Origin: Pontederia crassipes | Lineage: Eukaryota; Streptophyta; Magnoliopsida; Commelinales; Pontederiaceae | DNA length: 64,000 nucleotides | Reading direction: 5' to 3' | Assembly: GCA_030549335.1 (NCBI GenBank) | Contig: CM060195.1 | Location: 7,099,001 to 7,163,000 of the forward strand | Shown: one piece after another, positions 53,070 through 64,000 of the stretch | Position numbering within the stretch: the first letter of the stretch is position 1 | Layout of the letters: every line of letters starts with the position of its first letter | Notes under the pieces: generated by a model | Database searches by the model: none | The model's input: the letters and a program-made list of their open reading frames with translations, nothing else | Told to the model about the DNA's origin: nothing | Position numbers and translations under genes: made by a program

Positions 53070-55532
53070 TGGTGGCAGATAATTGTCATCATCAAACATT
53101 GGCCCCCGGAGTTGTATCCATTCTTTTGTAGTGAGATTTTCCTCAGGTCTATACACTACTTCAACCTGAGGTCGACCTTTTCAGTGGGACAAATAAGAAC
53201 AAATTTGTAATCTCATTCCATGCACTTGTTGATTCGTCTCCGTTGGTAGTTCCGGCAATCCCATCTGCTTGACAGGGACATTGCATTTGGCTGATGGTGA
53301 TGGGCAAGCAGGGCGTCCTCTTCACTACCATTATTATTTGCTTTAGGAGACCAAACAGCATGTGCTTCCACAACTAGTTATACAAAGGTGGACCGATGTT
53401 TGATATGAACCAAGATTTTACTTTGTGATCAGATCACTTGTTTGCATAAGAAATCTTGTGGTACTTCTTGTGGCATGAGAGAGCAAACTTTCTGTATACC
53501 TGTTCCTTTTTGTGCTCTTTATGTAGCGCTCGTGCGGTCTTAACTCTGTCTCGGGTTGTGGTGAAGAAACGTTGATGGCATGCAGCTCCCGTGCTCCAAC
53601 CCTCTGCTGGTAACATGCGTGCAGCTCAGTAGTCAACTGCTTGGACTCGGTGGCCGCCGGTTTTGCGGACTGCCGACCATTGACTCCCACTTTGACCTGA
53701 GTTATAATGGCAACTGGTAAGCAACTCACAGCTCAATAGAGAGGTGGATATCAACTTGCCTTCATCAATTTTTTAAAAGTGCCTCCATTTTCAAAAGAAT
53801 ATTAGCGCAAATATAATCTTTTTCTACTACATTTTGTTTTTATGGAGCTATGTAAAGTTCAAAACTTTTAATAAAATAACTTCTGAAAATAGAACTAAGT
53901 TTGAATTTAAACCACGTTAGTGACAGTTGGGACCTTCAATTATGCTCACTGGTTGGTGTGACCAACCATATTCTAATAAAGAGGTTGTGAATTCAGGAGG
54001 AGGTAGAAGTATATAAGCGAATATTTTTGGGGTTATTTATGATAATTGTAATTATGTACCTTGTTTTATTGATTAGAAATACACGCATAGGATAAACAAA
54101 GAGCGAGCACTAGGCGGCGACCATTGTGGACCAAATGCTTCCACACTGAAACCAACAAAATACAGATGCAGGCAAACCCAACTCGTTCCTCATGCTGCAT
54201 TATATTATACAATTGTTTCCATCTTCTGCCAACTACTACCAATATTTTTTTTTCCTTTTTTTAATTATTTGGAGATGGATTTGGGATGTTTCCTCTTCTG
54301 AGAGCATGTGATCTGGTTTTTCTTACAGTTCAATATTAAATTGTTGATCAGATTAATAGCAGGAGACAGCAGTCAAAGAGATGGAGCGACTCTGGTGTCA
54401 CTTAATGGTGGTGGTTGAGGCCTAAGATGGACACAGTCAAATTATGGTCGCGGCAATTTCTTTCAAATCGGATCTCAATTAGTCCACTCCGTAAGATCTC
54501 TCTGCCCCCTTTCTCTCTGTCTCTCTGTCTCTCTCTCCTCAGTACTACTGTACTAGAATGGAATCGCGGCCATTAACTCCCATGGGTATTTTTATCTCTG
54601 CTCTGATACAGGACTCTGCTTCATTATTTTTTTTCTCAGTTCACATCAATTATGATCTCGGTAAATTTTGGACGATTCAGAGATTTTTTATCTGGACATC
54701 TTTGACAATTTGTTATAATTTCAGTGTGAAACAAAGTCGTTTAGAATTTAATGCTTGGGTATGTTAATTTTGCTTGCTGCATGAAAAAAGTTAGAAAGAA
54801 AGGAGGATTAGAAGTCATACAAAAGAATTGAGTATGAAATATATCTGATTGCTACATCATCTAATTCATTTTCCTTTACTAAGAAAATAATTTAATTGCT
54901 ATCTACATCATAGTTAGTTGATGAACAGTTTGTTGTTATGTAAGAACTTTTGTGCTAAGCTATTTCAATTTTGCTTTATGCCAACCAGAATGGCGAGCAG
55001 CCATCACATTCAAAGTCTTTTTACTTCTGTGGTCGACGCATAATACAATTATGTCCAAACCCATTTAAGGGGCTTTCCTCCCAATTGTTTTTTTCTTATT
55101 TTAAAATTATTTAAATATACTTTTTAAAATTAGAAAAGTCATTGGAATTGTTATCTCTGGCTGGAAAAATAAACCACAACTTTTTAGTTATAAATTAAGA
55201 TATCTTTTTATATTTATTGAAGTCTTTTAATTTATATTATATAAGTTTAAATTGCTGAATTAGTGAGTAATTCACAATTTATATTTTATAGAGTTCTCAA
55301 ACATATTAAAAAAGAATGAAGGTTATGATTGGAACAGTGAGTTTGGTTGATAGTTGCTGTGATGCCAAGAGCATGTTTTCCACCTTGTTTTGTTGCTTTC
55401 CCATTTGTCCACATCGACTCGCTTCCCCACGCATTTGAATCCTCCACGCTCCTCTCTCTCTCTCCACAATCCACCGCCACAAAGGCACGATTTCTCTCTC
55501 TCCGCTTCCCTCCCTCCCCTCCCTCCAACATA
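53070..55532. other. Intergenic, upstream of the SOSEKI gene
   Basis: No supported gene. CT-rich tracts lie at about 54500-54540 and 55440-55530. Confidence 0.45.
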
Positions 55533-55548
55533 TTTTTATATATAAATA
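55533..55548 (+). promoter_or_regulatory. Probable TATA box of the SOSEKI gene
   Basis: TTTTTATATATAAATA about 90 bp before the start codon, just after a long CT-rich tract (55440-55527). Confidence 0.55.
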
Positions 55549-55634
55549 TCAGTAACAATTTCCCACCTCACCTCTTCTCCCTGTGCCTTCTTTCTTCCCT
55601 CCTCAAGCTCGCTCTGCTTTCCACTGGCACGACG

Positions 55635-58157
55635 ATGGCCGTGGCTTCGAGGGCGCGAACAGAGCCGCTGCGGCACCATTGGAGGGACCGCGAGACGAGT
55701 CCAGAGCGTACCAAAGTCTGGACGGAGCCCAAGCCGAGGAAGGTCCCCGTGGTCTACTACCTCTCCCGCCATGGCCAGCTCGAGCACCCGCATTTCATGG
55801 AGGTCGCCCTCCCCGCCGGCGAAGGCCTCCGCCTCCGAGGTACGTGTACAGAGCAGCCGCCGTCTCTCCTCCCATGCATGCTTTGCTCTTCTTTGGTCGT
55901 CTGAACTCTCTGTTCGTTCCTCTGTTGCAGACGTCGTCGACAGGCTGAACGCCCTCAGGGGCAAGGGCATGGCTAATGCCTACGCCTGGTCCTGCAAAAG
56001 GTACGCCGCCTTCTTATTCTCCTTCCATTGTGTCAACAGCGGATCCTTTGCGTCGTAGGAATGAATTTGATGTGTCTCCCGTTCACTTCTTCAGGAGCTA
56101 CAAAAATGGATTCGTGTGGCAGGACCTCACCGAAGACGACCTCATCAACCCCACTAGCACCCACGAGTACGTCCTCAAGGGGTCGGAGCGTCTCATTTCG
56201 GAGTCATCTCCCAGCTCGCGGGACACCGTTGCCACCAGCGCTGCGTCATACTCTTCTACGGCTACGACCAGTACCAGCAGGGGAAGCTCTGAGAAGACTA
56301 GGACCGCTAATGATGACGTTGAGGTCAAACAGAGCCGGAGGAAGAAGACGCCGTGGAGCTCCTTCGACCTGAACGAGTACAAGGTGTACAGGAACGATTT
56401 GATCGTGGACGCCTCTACGAAGGCTGTGGATGCGTCGACGCAGACCGACGACCGGAGGAACCGGTGGAGGCCGCAGCCGCCTATGGTGGTTCCGGAAGAC
56501 GACTGCGACGAATGCGGTGAAGCTCCGAGAGCAGAGGAAATGAACAAGCTGACCAGCGCCGCCGTCACTACAGAGCTCGAGTGCGACGAGATCTCCCCTC
56601 CCCCGTCGTCGTCGAGCCCGGAGACGCTCGAGTCCTTGGTCAAGGCCGATTGTCGTACGACCGCCAGCTCTGCCACAGTACCCATCACCACCGCAGTAGC
56701 GCCAGATGTCACCGGCGGGGGCGGCGGCAGCGGACGAGTGCGGGCTTCGGCGTTACTAATGCACCTAATCTCGTGCGGGTCCATCAGCGCGAAGAGCGGA
56801 CACAGCAGGCTCGCGTCGGTGGTGCCGCATTTTCGGGGCGCCAGGCTGCTGCCACGCGGAGGCTCGGACTTGAAGGAAGCGGCGGACAGCTCGACTGAGT
56901 GCAGCAGCGCCGGCGGCTTTTCCGGCGTGCTCAGATTGGAGGACAAGGAATACTTTAGCGGCAGCTTGGTCGAGACCAAGAAGAAGAGCGTCAGCGGCGA
57001 GGACTCCATTACTGGGTTCGCTGGATTGAAGAGGTCCACTTCGTACAACGCAGACAGGTACAAGCTTTTGCCTCATGCCTTTTGTCCTCCATTTGGGACC
57101 TTTGTTCTCAGTAATCCAAAGCTTGCTTGATCATGGTACTAGTCACAATTTGCATAAAAACTTTGTTGTAAGATTGAAATGCGTTACTGTGTTAGTGTAC
57201 ATGTTACTGTCTCTTTGCACTTTAACGTAGTTTTGTTCCAGTTGAATCAAATTGCATGCATCCTGTAAACAGTTCTCAACAGCACACGGACAACTGTTGT
57301 AGGTTTCCCCAGTGGCGTTCGTCTCGCCATGGACCATGACAAGTACTGCAACTTTGCTGCACATAGCTCCATTGACATATTTAGATTGTGTCCATAGGTC
57401 GATGTAGTCTTTCCCTGTATTCAAAACTTGAAGATCACAACAGTTTTATGTCAGGGTCCGGGACAAGATCCATGATCGACCCATTAGGTAAAAGAAATAG
57501 CTGTCTCGCTCCTACTCTACGGAGTCCTGCAGGCCCCATTTTACCTTGGCATGTAACTATGTAATGTCCCTTTTATGACCTCTGATTCCCTCGGCTGGGC
57601 AAAAGCTCGTATTTTAGATCTGTTTGCTGTGCTAGTAACAGAATTCAAATTTGAGATCCGTGCCCGTTTCTGCTGCCGCTGCTGCTTCTGTCGCTGCTCA
57701 TTGCTTCCTTCCAAGTGCCAACGACGCACCCTGCCGCTGGCTGGATTCTCCTGCAAGTGGTGGCAGGAGAGAACACGCTGCTGATACTGTTCACTTCTTT
57801 AATATGAACCATCTCTTTTGTCAGTCTTCTTACTGTCTTATATATGCTGCGTTAAAATTTCCCCAAAGAGTTCAACTGGTTGCATGTATGTACACTTTGT
57901 TAGAATAGTACGTCGTCGTGTATGCTTGGTGGTCACATGCCAACAATTTTTGCTGAAACGCTTCTTAAAACGTGAACAGGAGCTCCAAGTTGGAGTTGGC
58001 CGCCGAAGTCGAGAAGGAGACGGACGGCGTCCGAGCCAAGTGCATCCCCAGGAAGCCCAAGGGGGCGGCCGCGATGCGCCGGGAGCCGAACGCCTCGGTC
58101 TCGCGCAGCAATCTCGGGAGCAGCAAGCGGAACGACGACGAGCCCCAACAATCTTGA
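55635..58157 (+). CDS. SOK: SOSEKI (DUF966) cell-polarity protein, four exons
   Basis: Seen: exons 55635-55839, 55931-56000, 56095-57057 and 57980-58157, all GT-AG, giving 471 residues. The DIX-like domain is about residues 38-125: [19 protein letters not shown], then [20 protein letters not shown], then [17 protein letters not shown] and [10 protein letters not shown]. Later conserved motifs are LISCGSI (about 316-322), [11 protein letters not shown] (about 373) and [11 protein letters not shown] ending at 413. Linkers are Ser/Thr/Pro-rich and a Gly run (GGGGGSG) lies before CGSI. The C-terminal exon is basic. Known: SOSEKI proteins polymerise through the DIX-like domain and mark cell corners or edges in plant cells; the CGSI region recruits ANGUSTIFOLIA. 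Intron 3 is 922 bp. Coding GC is high. Every junction keeps frame and the start has a good context (ACGATGGCC). Confidence 0.96.
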
Positions 58158-59296
58158 ATCACAGTGTGTGCAGACACAAGGAAGAGAACCAGAAAAAATA
58201 TAACAAATGTTAAATGCAGAAGGTGGCAAAGGATCATAGAGATATAGATTTGGTTAGGTTCTTCTTAATTGCATGTAACTTTTTTATCTTGTTTTCCCCC
58301 TAGATCCTTGATATGTTCAAGAGACTGCGTTTTCTGCTTTATGATCACGGCGCGTAGTTATACAAACGAGGGAGGGAGGGGGGAGAGAGAGAGAGAGGGG
58401 GGCACCGATGCATTTTTCTTGCCCCGAAACCCTCCGTGCGGATACGGAAACCCTTCTTTTTGTGTTATTTCTTCTTCGTTTCCTTCTTTGTCATTGTTCA
58501 TTGCACACTGAATTGACTTTTTTTATCAGTTGTCATATTGTGATAGTCTCCTCCTGTTCCTTGGATTTTTAACTCTTCTTGTTTGTTGCTGCTGCTGGTA
58601 GTGGTACATTAATGATGACAGAAACCAGAGAATATATATATATATATATATTAAGAAGAATAATACAAGTAAATGGTACAGCACGAGGAGGGGGGAGTGG
58701 GAGGGTGATGGACTTATGCGCGGACACGAGGTTTGACTCTGCGTAAATATCGTGACATGTGCATGCGACTTCACCTTAATTTATATATTTGGTGATATTT
58801 GTTTGAACTTCGAAGGTAAAAAAGTATTAATAATACTTTGAATTCTGTCTCTACTTCGCATTATGGGTTGTTTATGTTTAAAGATTAATATAAAATTTTA
58901 ATCGATCTCTAATCTATATATATATAATTCCAAGGCATTGTGACAATTTTGTAAATCTGTTATATAGCTTATCTTTTCACCATTCATATTTATCTTATTT
59001 CTTAGAATTTTGAAATTATCATTCATTTATGATTTTTAAATTTTTTAGAATCTGTCCCACTATCTCCATGTTAAACTCTCGCCCACTAACTCATAAAAAT
59101 CTTTAAAACTGCACTATTTCTTTCAGTTACTAAAATAACAACTTCTTTTTCAGTTATCAGTTAGTAAACTATACAAGATTTGGACTAAATATCATCTCTT
59201 TCTTCCTGAGGGAGGGATTAGAGACAACAGAGTGGGAATGATTCATATGAGCCATGGCGCTCCTAAGCAAATAAGAGAGAGACACTAAACCAAAAG
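58158..59296. other. 3' flank of the SOSEKI gene and intergenic DNA
   Basis: Contains a GA-rich stretch (58366-58400) and an AT run (about 58633-58651). No gene recognised. Confidence 0.5.
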
Positions 59297-59668
59297 ATGA
59301 CAAGATCAAACAAGGATGAGAAGGAGGCGGCTGCGGAGAAGGTTCCGACCATTTGCCCCGCTCTAAAGAGGTCCCTGTACTGCAAGTCGGAGCCTCAGGA
59401 GGTCCATGACCCTAAGGCCAGAGACCCCCCTCGGGACCATCTTGATAGGAAGATCGACACGTCCGAGTTCTCTAGATCCATAGCCAACCTCAAGGACATC
59501 ATCCATGGCCGCAAAAGGCACCTCAATAAGCCGTCGAGCTACAGGCCGAGATTAATCTGAAGCAGCGAGTTCCTGAACCTAATCACTCATCCCGAGCAAC
59601 TGGAGGTGCGGGCTGAGGACAACCAGCTTTGGCGCCTACCACGAGGGTGACACCGCCGGCACGGGTTT
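59297..59668 (+). pseudogene. Broken 5' end of a plant C2H2 zinc-finger family gene
   Basis: From the ATG at 59297 the frame gives ICPALKRSLYCKSEPQE, then DHLDRKIDTSEFSRSIANLK and DIIHGRKRHLNKPSSYRPRLI. This strongly resembles the start of a conserved plant C2H2-type zinc-finger family (from memory: PALKRSLSC..., EFSRSIANLKDVIHG, SPRSIGSSEFLNPITHE). A TGA at 59558-59560 replaces the Gly codon of SIGSSEF; the frame continues SSEFLNLITHPEQLE to a second stop. Beyond that, another frame reads FGAYHEGDTAGTGF, indicating a frameshift. The similarity ends exactly where the Tekay LTR begins at 59669. The zinc-finger part, if it survives, lies beyond the element outside the window. The order of events (decay before or after insertion) is unknown. 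Confidence 0.7.
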
Positions 59669-61931
59669 TGTAACGCCCCTAAAAATCAGCCCATCTGCCA
59701 CGCTGGCAGTCAGATTGACTAAGAGAGCGTTACACTGTCTATTACTACTTTCACTTTGATCGGTCAACATATGACACACAGTGGCAAACGAAATGATAGA
59801 GAAATAATAATGAAAAGAGAATGCAGAAGAAATATCATTGAAATTCAAATGATGTCACATGACATGGGATAGTTCAGGAAAATGGGAAAATGCAGTTAAT
59901 TCAAATAGTTTTAGGAAATTACAACATATGCAAGGCTAAAAAGGAAAATTCAAATATCTCATATATACAGAGTCAGATAATTCAAATGCAGAATAAAAAT
60001 GTGAAAAGCTTATGGGTTCTCTGCAAGTCATGTGCTGCCACCTTGAAGCTTTGCATTATCCACTTCCTCCCTAAGCAGAGTGCTCACTTGCAAAATCCCA
60101 AAGCAGGGGCATGGAATGCCCGTGAGCTAACACCCAGTACACATAGACACAGAGATGATGAAATGATAATCTGATGAATCCATACTGGTGAAAGATAATC
60201 AATGATCAATTACTTTATTCATTGGTTCCAATACCTTGATCTCCGTAGGTCATGGAACATACATATCCAGTTCTGTACTTTATCCTTTACTTTAACAATA
60301 TCTTATAGAATATCATACTCGGTTATTCATTATCATACTCTGTTATTCATTACCATACTCTATTATGCTCTGTGTGATGTTACATCTTTTATATTACTAT
60401 GAGATCCTTGATGTCTGTTATCCTATGCGAGCTCGACTTTAATTAAGTGGGAAGCTAGAGGTATCTCTATAATATATGTTGCCATGATGTCCATAAAAGG
60501 AAATGTGTATGCTCAGGCATATCCTTTTCGGAATACAGGTGAGGAAAGACCTGCACCCCAGGAACAGTGGTCGTTGCGGACTGTAGGTTCACTGTCTCAT
60601 CAGCTGAGCTACATGTCCCTCTGGCATAAAGCAATATAATCCATATATGCCCCCATGGAGAAAGAATGCGTCAATACGTCACCCTTATTCGAAAGCACAG
60701 GTGGGAGATGACCTGTGGTCCAGGAACAGTGGTAGTTAATATCAGTAGGTGTACTGTCTCCTCAGCACAGCCACCTGCCCCTCACAATACCATACCTTAA
60801 TCCACACCTTGAACAACACATAGCTAGCCCATTCTTTTATCTTTACTTTACTTATCTTCTTTAAGAAGTTTGAAATCAACATTCAGAGAAGGAGTAAAGA
60901 CTAATCCCCTTTCTGCGGACGAAAGATCCGTTACCTGCTTCACTATATTGGACACGGCCTTAGGTGGTACAGTTTAAGGTTCAGATGATTATGGAAGTTC
61001 TGGCTACTCCAGGGGCAATTTAGTCATTTCACATTAAGAATCACGACTCTTCTCCTCTGGACCGGTCGACTGTCCTAATGGACCAGTCGACCGTTACTAT
61101 CGGATCGGTCGATCGCCCAAGTGGACCGATCAACCGATAGTGTACTCGGTCCATTACCCCACGCAATCTCGGTCGATCGTCCTCTGTGAATCGGTTGACC
61201 GGTTTCTCCATGACATGTTGCGAGATCGGTCGACCGACTTTGAGGAATCGGTCGATCGACTCTGCGTGAAGGGCCTTGACAGCCTCTGCCGGATCGGTCG
61301 ACCGGTCATGCGGGATCGATCGACCGAACATAAGTCCGACACTGAATGTCGAAGATCGGTCGACCGATGTGATGGAATCGGTCGATCGATTCTTTGCACG
61401 AAACAGAGCCGCCGGTCAGATTTTTTATTTTCTGCCAACCTCCGATCGTCCGATCACGATACACATAATATGAAAAATATTTCTACATGTTCCTAGGTCA
61501 TAATGGAATCAAAATTTACGACATTCGATCTACATTTCTTCATCTAAAAATTTTTACGTCTACTGTACCTTTCTTAATCGCTTTTCGTTCGTTGGCAGCC
61601 TGAACATCGTCTTCCTCATCTCCGGTCACCTTATTCGACGAGGAGGGTGTCGAGAGATTGCTTCGTCATTCATCGCTGGTTCGCCGGTCGCCGGAGAAGA
61701 AGGAGAGGAAGGAGAGGTGGCGGCTATAAGGAGAGTCCAAAAACTGCAGGGGGAGTCAACTTACTCCTCATATAGTCCTGTTGTCGGTGTGAGAGTTGAG
61801 GGAATGGGAGAGGAGATCGTGGGGGAGTGGGGTGAGGGAAAGAGAATCGGTCATCCCCATGACTGATTCTCTCATTCTCTATTTTTTTAACTTTTAAAGA
61901 GGAGGAAGAGAGTAATGAACTGGTCATTACA
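59669..61931 (-). repeat. 3' LTR of the right Tekay-type element (2263 bp)
   Basis: TG...CA ends TGTAACGCCC and TCATTACA. Little overall resemblance to the LTR at 3904-6431 beyond the termini, so it is a different family of the same lineage. It contains the palindromic repeat array at about 61050-61395. Confidence 0.85.
61050..61395. repeat. Array of palindromic CGGTCGAYCG motifs inside the LTR
   Basis: About twelve copies or near copies of GATCGGTCGACCG or AATCGGTCGATCG at irregular 20-50 bp spacing. Examples are near 61059, 61103, 61168, 61227, 61248, 61292, 61315, 61355 and 61378. Each is a near-perfect 10-bp palindrome. Stops are rare here in several frames, so the overlapping open frames are artefacts. 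Confidence 0.85.
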
Positions 61932-62046
61932 TTACTATCCCCTTAAAAAGAAATTCCTCGAATTTAGATGGAAGTTAGAGCTTACCGAATAATCTGGGAA
62001 ACTTCTCTCGCATCTCTGACTCTAATTCTCATGTGGCTTATTTGCC

Positions 62047-62538
62047 TTAATGGTGCTTCGACGCCACCTTGACCAATGTCACTATCATTTTTTTTCTTTT
62101 TTGGACTTCTTGATACTCAAATATCTCTGTGGGTTGCTCTTCGTATGTTAGATCCTTCTTGAGTTTCGCCTCCTCAATTTGGATCACGTTGGCGTAGTCG
62201 TGTTTATATTTCCTAGGAAACGAGATGTGGAAGACGTTGTGCACTCTGACATACGTCGGGGGTAACGCCAACCTACATGCCGAATTACCAACCATATCTA
62301 AAATTTCAAAGGGGCCCACATACATTGGGCTCAATTTTCCTTTCTTGCTAAATCTCATTACGCCCTTGGTTGGTGACACTTTAAGCAGAACCTGTTCACC
62401 GGCCTTGAACGTGTGCTCTCGTCTTTTCTTGTCAGCGTAAGCCTTCTGCCGATCTTGCGCAGACTTCATCCTTTTCTTTATCAGTTCAATCCGGTTTGTA
62501 TACTCTTGTGTCTGCTTGCGGAGCTCAGTGCGCAACAA
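62047..62538 (-). pseudogene. Integrase C-terminus and chromodomain remnant of the right Tekay-type element
   Basis: KADKKRRE...FKAGEQVLLKVSPTKG, then LSPMYVGPFEILD, then YVRVHNVFHIS are the integrase C-terminal (GPY/F) module. YEEQPTEIFEYQEVQKRK and MIVTLVKV are a worn chromodomain. Part of the fossil element starting at 59669. Confidence 0.85.
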
Positions 62539-62599
62539 CTTTCTTTCGCCTACCTCCTCCCAGCATGTCAGGGAGCGACATGGTCGGCCATACAGAGCT

Positions 62600-63445
62600 T
62601 CAAACGGGGGACATTTCTATACTTGCATGATAATTGTTGTTATAAGAGAATTCAATTAAAGGAAGATGGTTGTCACAATTATCATGCCAGTCCAGGACAC
62701 ATGCTCGAAGCATGTCTTCCAGTGTCTGAATAGTTCTCTCTGATTGATCATCTGTTTGCGGATGGAATGTCGTACTATATCGCAGTCTGGTGCTGAAAGC
62801 ATTCTGTAAACTTTTCCAAAATCTTGCAGTGAACCTTGGATCTCTGTCGGACACGATGATTGAGGGGATTCCATGAAGTCTGACAATCTCTTGCACATAC
62901 AAGTCCATTAGGCTGTCCAATGACTGTTTTACCTTGACGGGCATGAAGTGGGCCGATTTGGTGAGTCGATCCACTACTACCCAAATAGCATCATGTCCCT
63001 TCTGTATTCGAGGGAGGCATGTGATAAAATTCATAGTGATTTCCTCCCATTTCCACTGTGGTATTCCGAGACTCTTCAGTGTGTCTTGTGGTTTCTGGTG
63101 TTTCACCTTAACCTGCTGCCAAACTATGCATCTGGATAAGTACTTTGCTATTTTCTTCTTCATGTCAGACCACCAAAAACTTCTCTGCACATTTTTGTAC
63201 ATTTTCGTACTTCCAGGGTGGATGACGAACTCTGACTTATGGCATTCATTCAAAACTTCTCGCCGTAGTGCTGAGCTATTGGGTACCCATAACCGGTCGC
63301 GGTATCGAATGCCACCATCTGATGAAACCTTGAAATCATTCCCTTCCAGACTTGTCTTGATCATTATGGCCTGATAGTCAGAGTCTTCGACTTGTGCCAT
63401 GATGATTCTTCCTACTAGATCGGGCTCGATCCGCTCCATCATCAT
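62600..63445 (-). pseudogene. Integrase core remnant of the right Tekay-type element
   Basis: Zinc-binding N-terminus ([20 protein letters not shown] ... [14 protein letters not shown], with a worn second Cys pair) followed by the catalytic core: [35 protein letters not shown] and [10 protein letters not shown]. Part of the fossil element. Confidence 0.9.
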
Positions 63446-64000
63446 GAGCTAACCATTTGATATTACATGTGGAGCCTAATTGAAGAGTTCCTCCATCATC
63501 TCATATTGTCGGAGATGCATGAAGGCTACTGAACCTTCCCACTTTTGACTAAGAGCATCAGCTACCGAGTTTGCCTTGCCGGAGTGATAATTGATAGCAA
63601 ACTCGTAATTCTTCAGGAACTCCATCCATCATCTCTGGCGCATGTTCATATCTTTCTATGTGAACACATACTTCAAACTTTTATGGTATGTGTACACTAC
63701 AAACTATTCTCCATACAGATAGTGTCGCCAGAGCTTGAGAGAAAGAACTAGAGCTGCTAGCTCGAGGTCATGAGTAGGGTAATTCACCTCATGTTTCTTC
63801 AGTTGTCTTGATGCATAAGCTACTACCTTTTCGTGCTGCATCAATACACATCCCAATTATGTGCCGCTAGCGTCACTGTAGATTACATACCCACCATTGC
63901 CTGATGGTAATGTGAGTATGGGGCGAAAGTCAACCGCTTCTTCGACTCCTGGAAGCTTTCTTCGCATTTTGTGTACTAAATAAATTTTTCGCCTTTCCTC

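Larger units (their letters stand above)
59669..64000 (-). mobile_element. Ty3/gypsy Tekay (Del)-type LTR retrotransposon, decayed, continues past the window
   Basis: The 3' LTR is 59669-61931 (TGTAACGCCCC ... GGTCATTACA), followed by a purine-rich tract on the minus strand. On the minus strand come the chromodomain-bearing pol end (62047-62538, with GMRFSKKGKLSPMYVGPFEI-like text and a worn YEEQPTEIFEYQEVQKRK chromodomain) and integrase (about 62600-63445). The integrase has the HHCC zinc-finger region, [30 protein letters not shown] and [14 protein letters not shown]. Worn RNase H and reverse-transcriptase remnants continue to the edge. The order and text are Tekay/Del chromovirus. It is broken, with several breaks in the visible part. 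It lies against the C2H2 gene fragment. Confidence 0.92.

Noticed and set aside
55536-57076. Long minus-strand open frames opposite the SOSEKI gene
   Set aside because: Shadow frames of a GC-rich coding exon; the plus strand has full family similarity and correct splice sites.
61041-61496. Overlapping open frames on both strands rich in DRS and GRP words
   Set aside because: They come from the repeated CGGTCGAYCG palindromes in the LTR, not from a protein.

Overview
This is nuclear DNA of a flowering plant. It has spliced genes with GT-AG introns, AT-rich intergenic DNA full of microsatellites, and plant-specific transposon families. Two of the genes (SOSEKI and MYB) use mostly G/C third codon positions against a very AT-rich background, which suggests a monocot, probably not a grass. 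That is an inference; I cannot name the species.

Three host genes look whole. A DUF1635 family gene lies at 11614-13636 (minus, 2 coding exons). An R2R3-MYB of the MYB48/MYB59 (MYBAS) group lies at 46456-47417 (minus, 3 exons). A SOSEKI (DUF966) cell-polarity gene lies at 55635-58157 (plus, 4 exons). They are far apart, unrelated in function and not co-transcribed. Two host genes are broken: a PHIP1-like RNA-binding protein (51596-53069), and the 5' end of a plant C2H2 zinc-finger gene (59297-59668) that ends at an LTR retrotransposon.

Most of the rest is mobile DNA. At 1-6431 is a minus-strand Ty3/gypsy Tekay(Del)-type element with 2.5 kb LTRs; its far LTR runs off the left edge. At 37874-42847 is a complete-length Ty1/copia element of the Tork/Tnt1 type, flanked by GACCT target duplications. 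From 59669 to the right edge is a second minus-strand Tekay element whose LTR carries about a dozen copies of a palindromic CGGTCGAYCG motif. All three are decayed fossils. DNA transposons and their small derivatives include a hAT-type element (44599-45279) holding a tiny LINE tail insertion, a Mutator-like element with TIRs of about 265 bp (34892-36035), a GC-rich Mutator-like element (29760-30425), a worn CACTA-like region (about 18960-22862) with another inverted-repeat element inside it, and several weaker MITE candidates.

Tandem structure includes a unit of about 400 bp (8409-9360), a 265-bp duplication (36036-36580), a 27-bp coding-phase minisatellite inside the Mutator-like element, a 29-base G run, and long (GA)n, (AT)n and (AAT)n arrays. 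I saw no rRNA, tRNA, CRISPR or bacterial-type feature. I did not find a clearly new biological system. The best leads are the intron-internal start codon of the MYB gene, the palindromic LTR repeat, and the two GC-rich Mutator-like elements.
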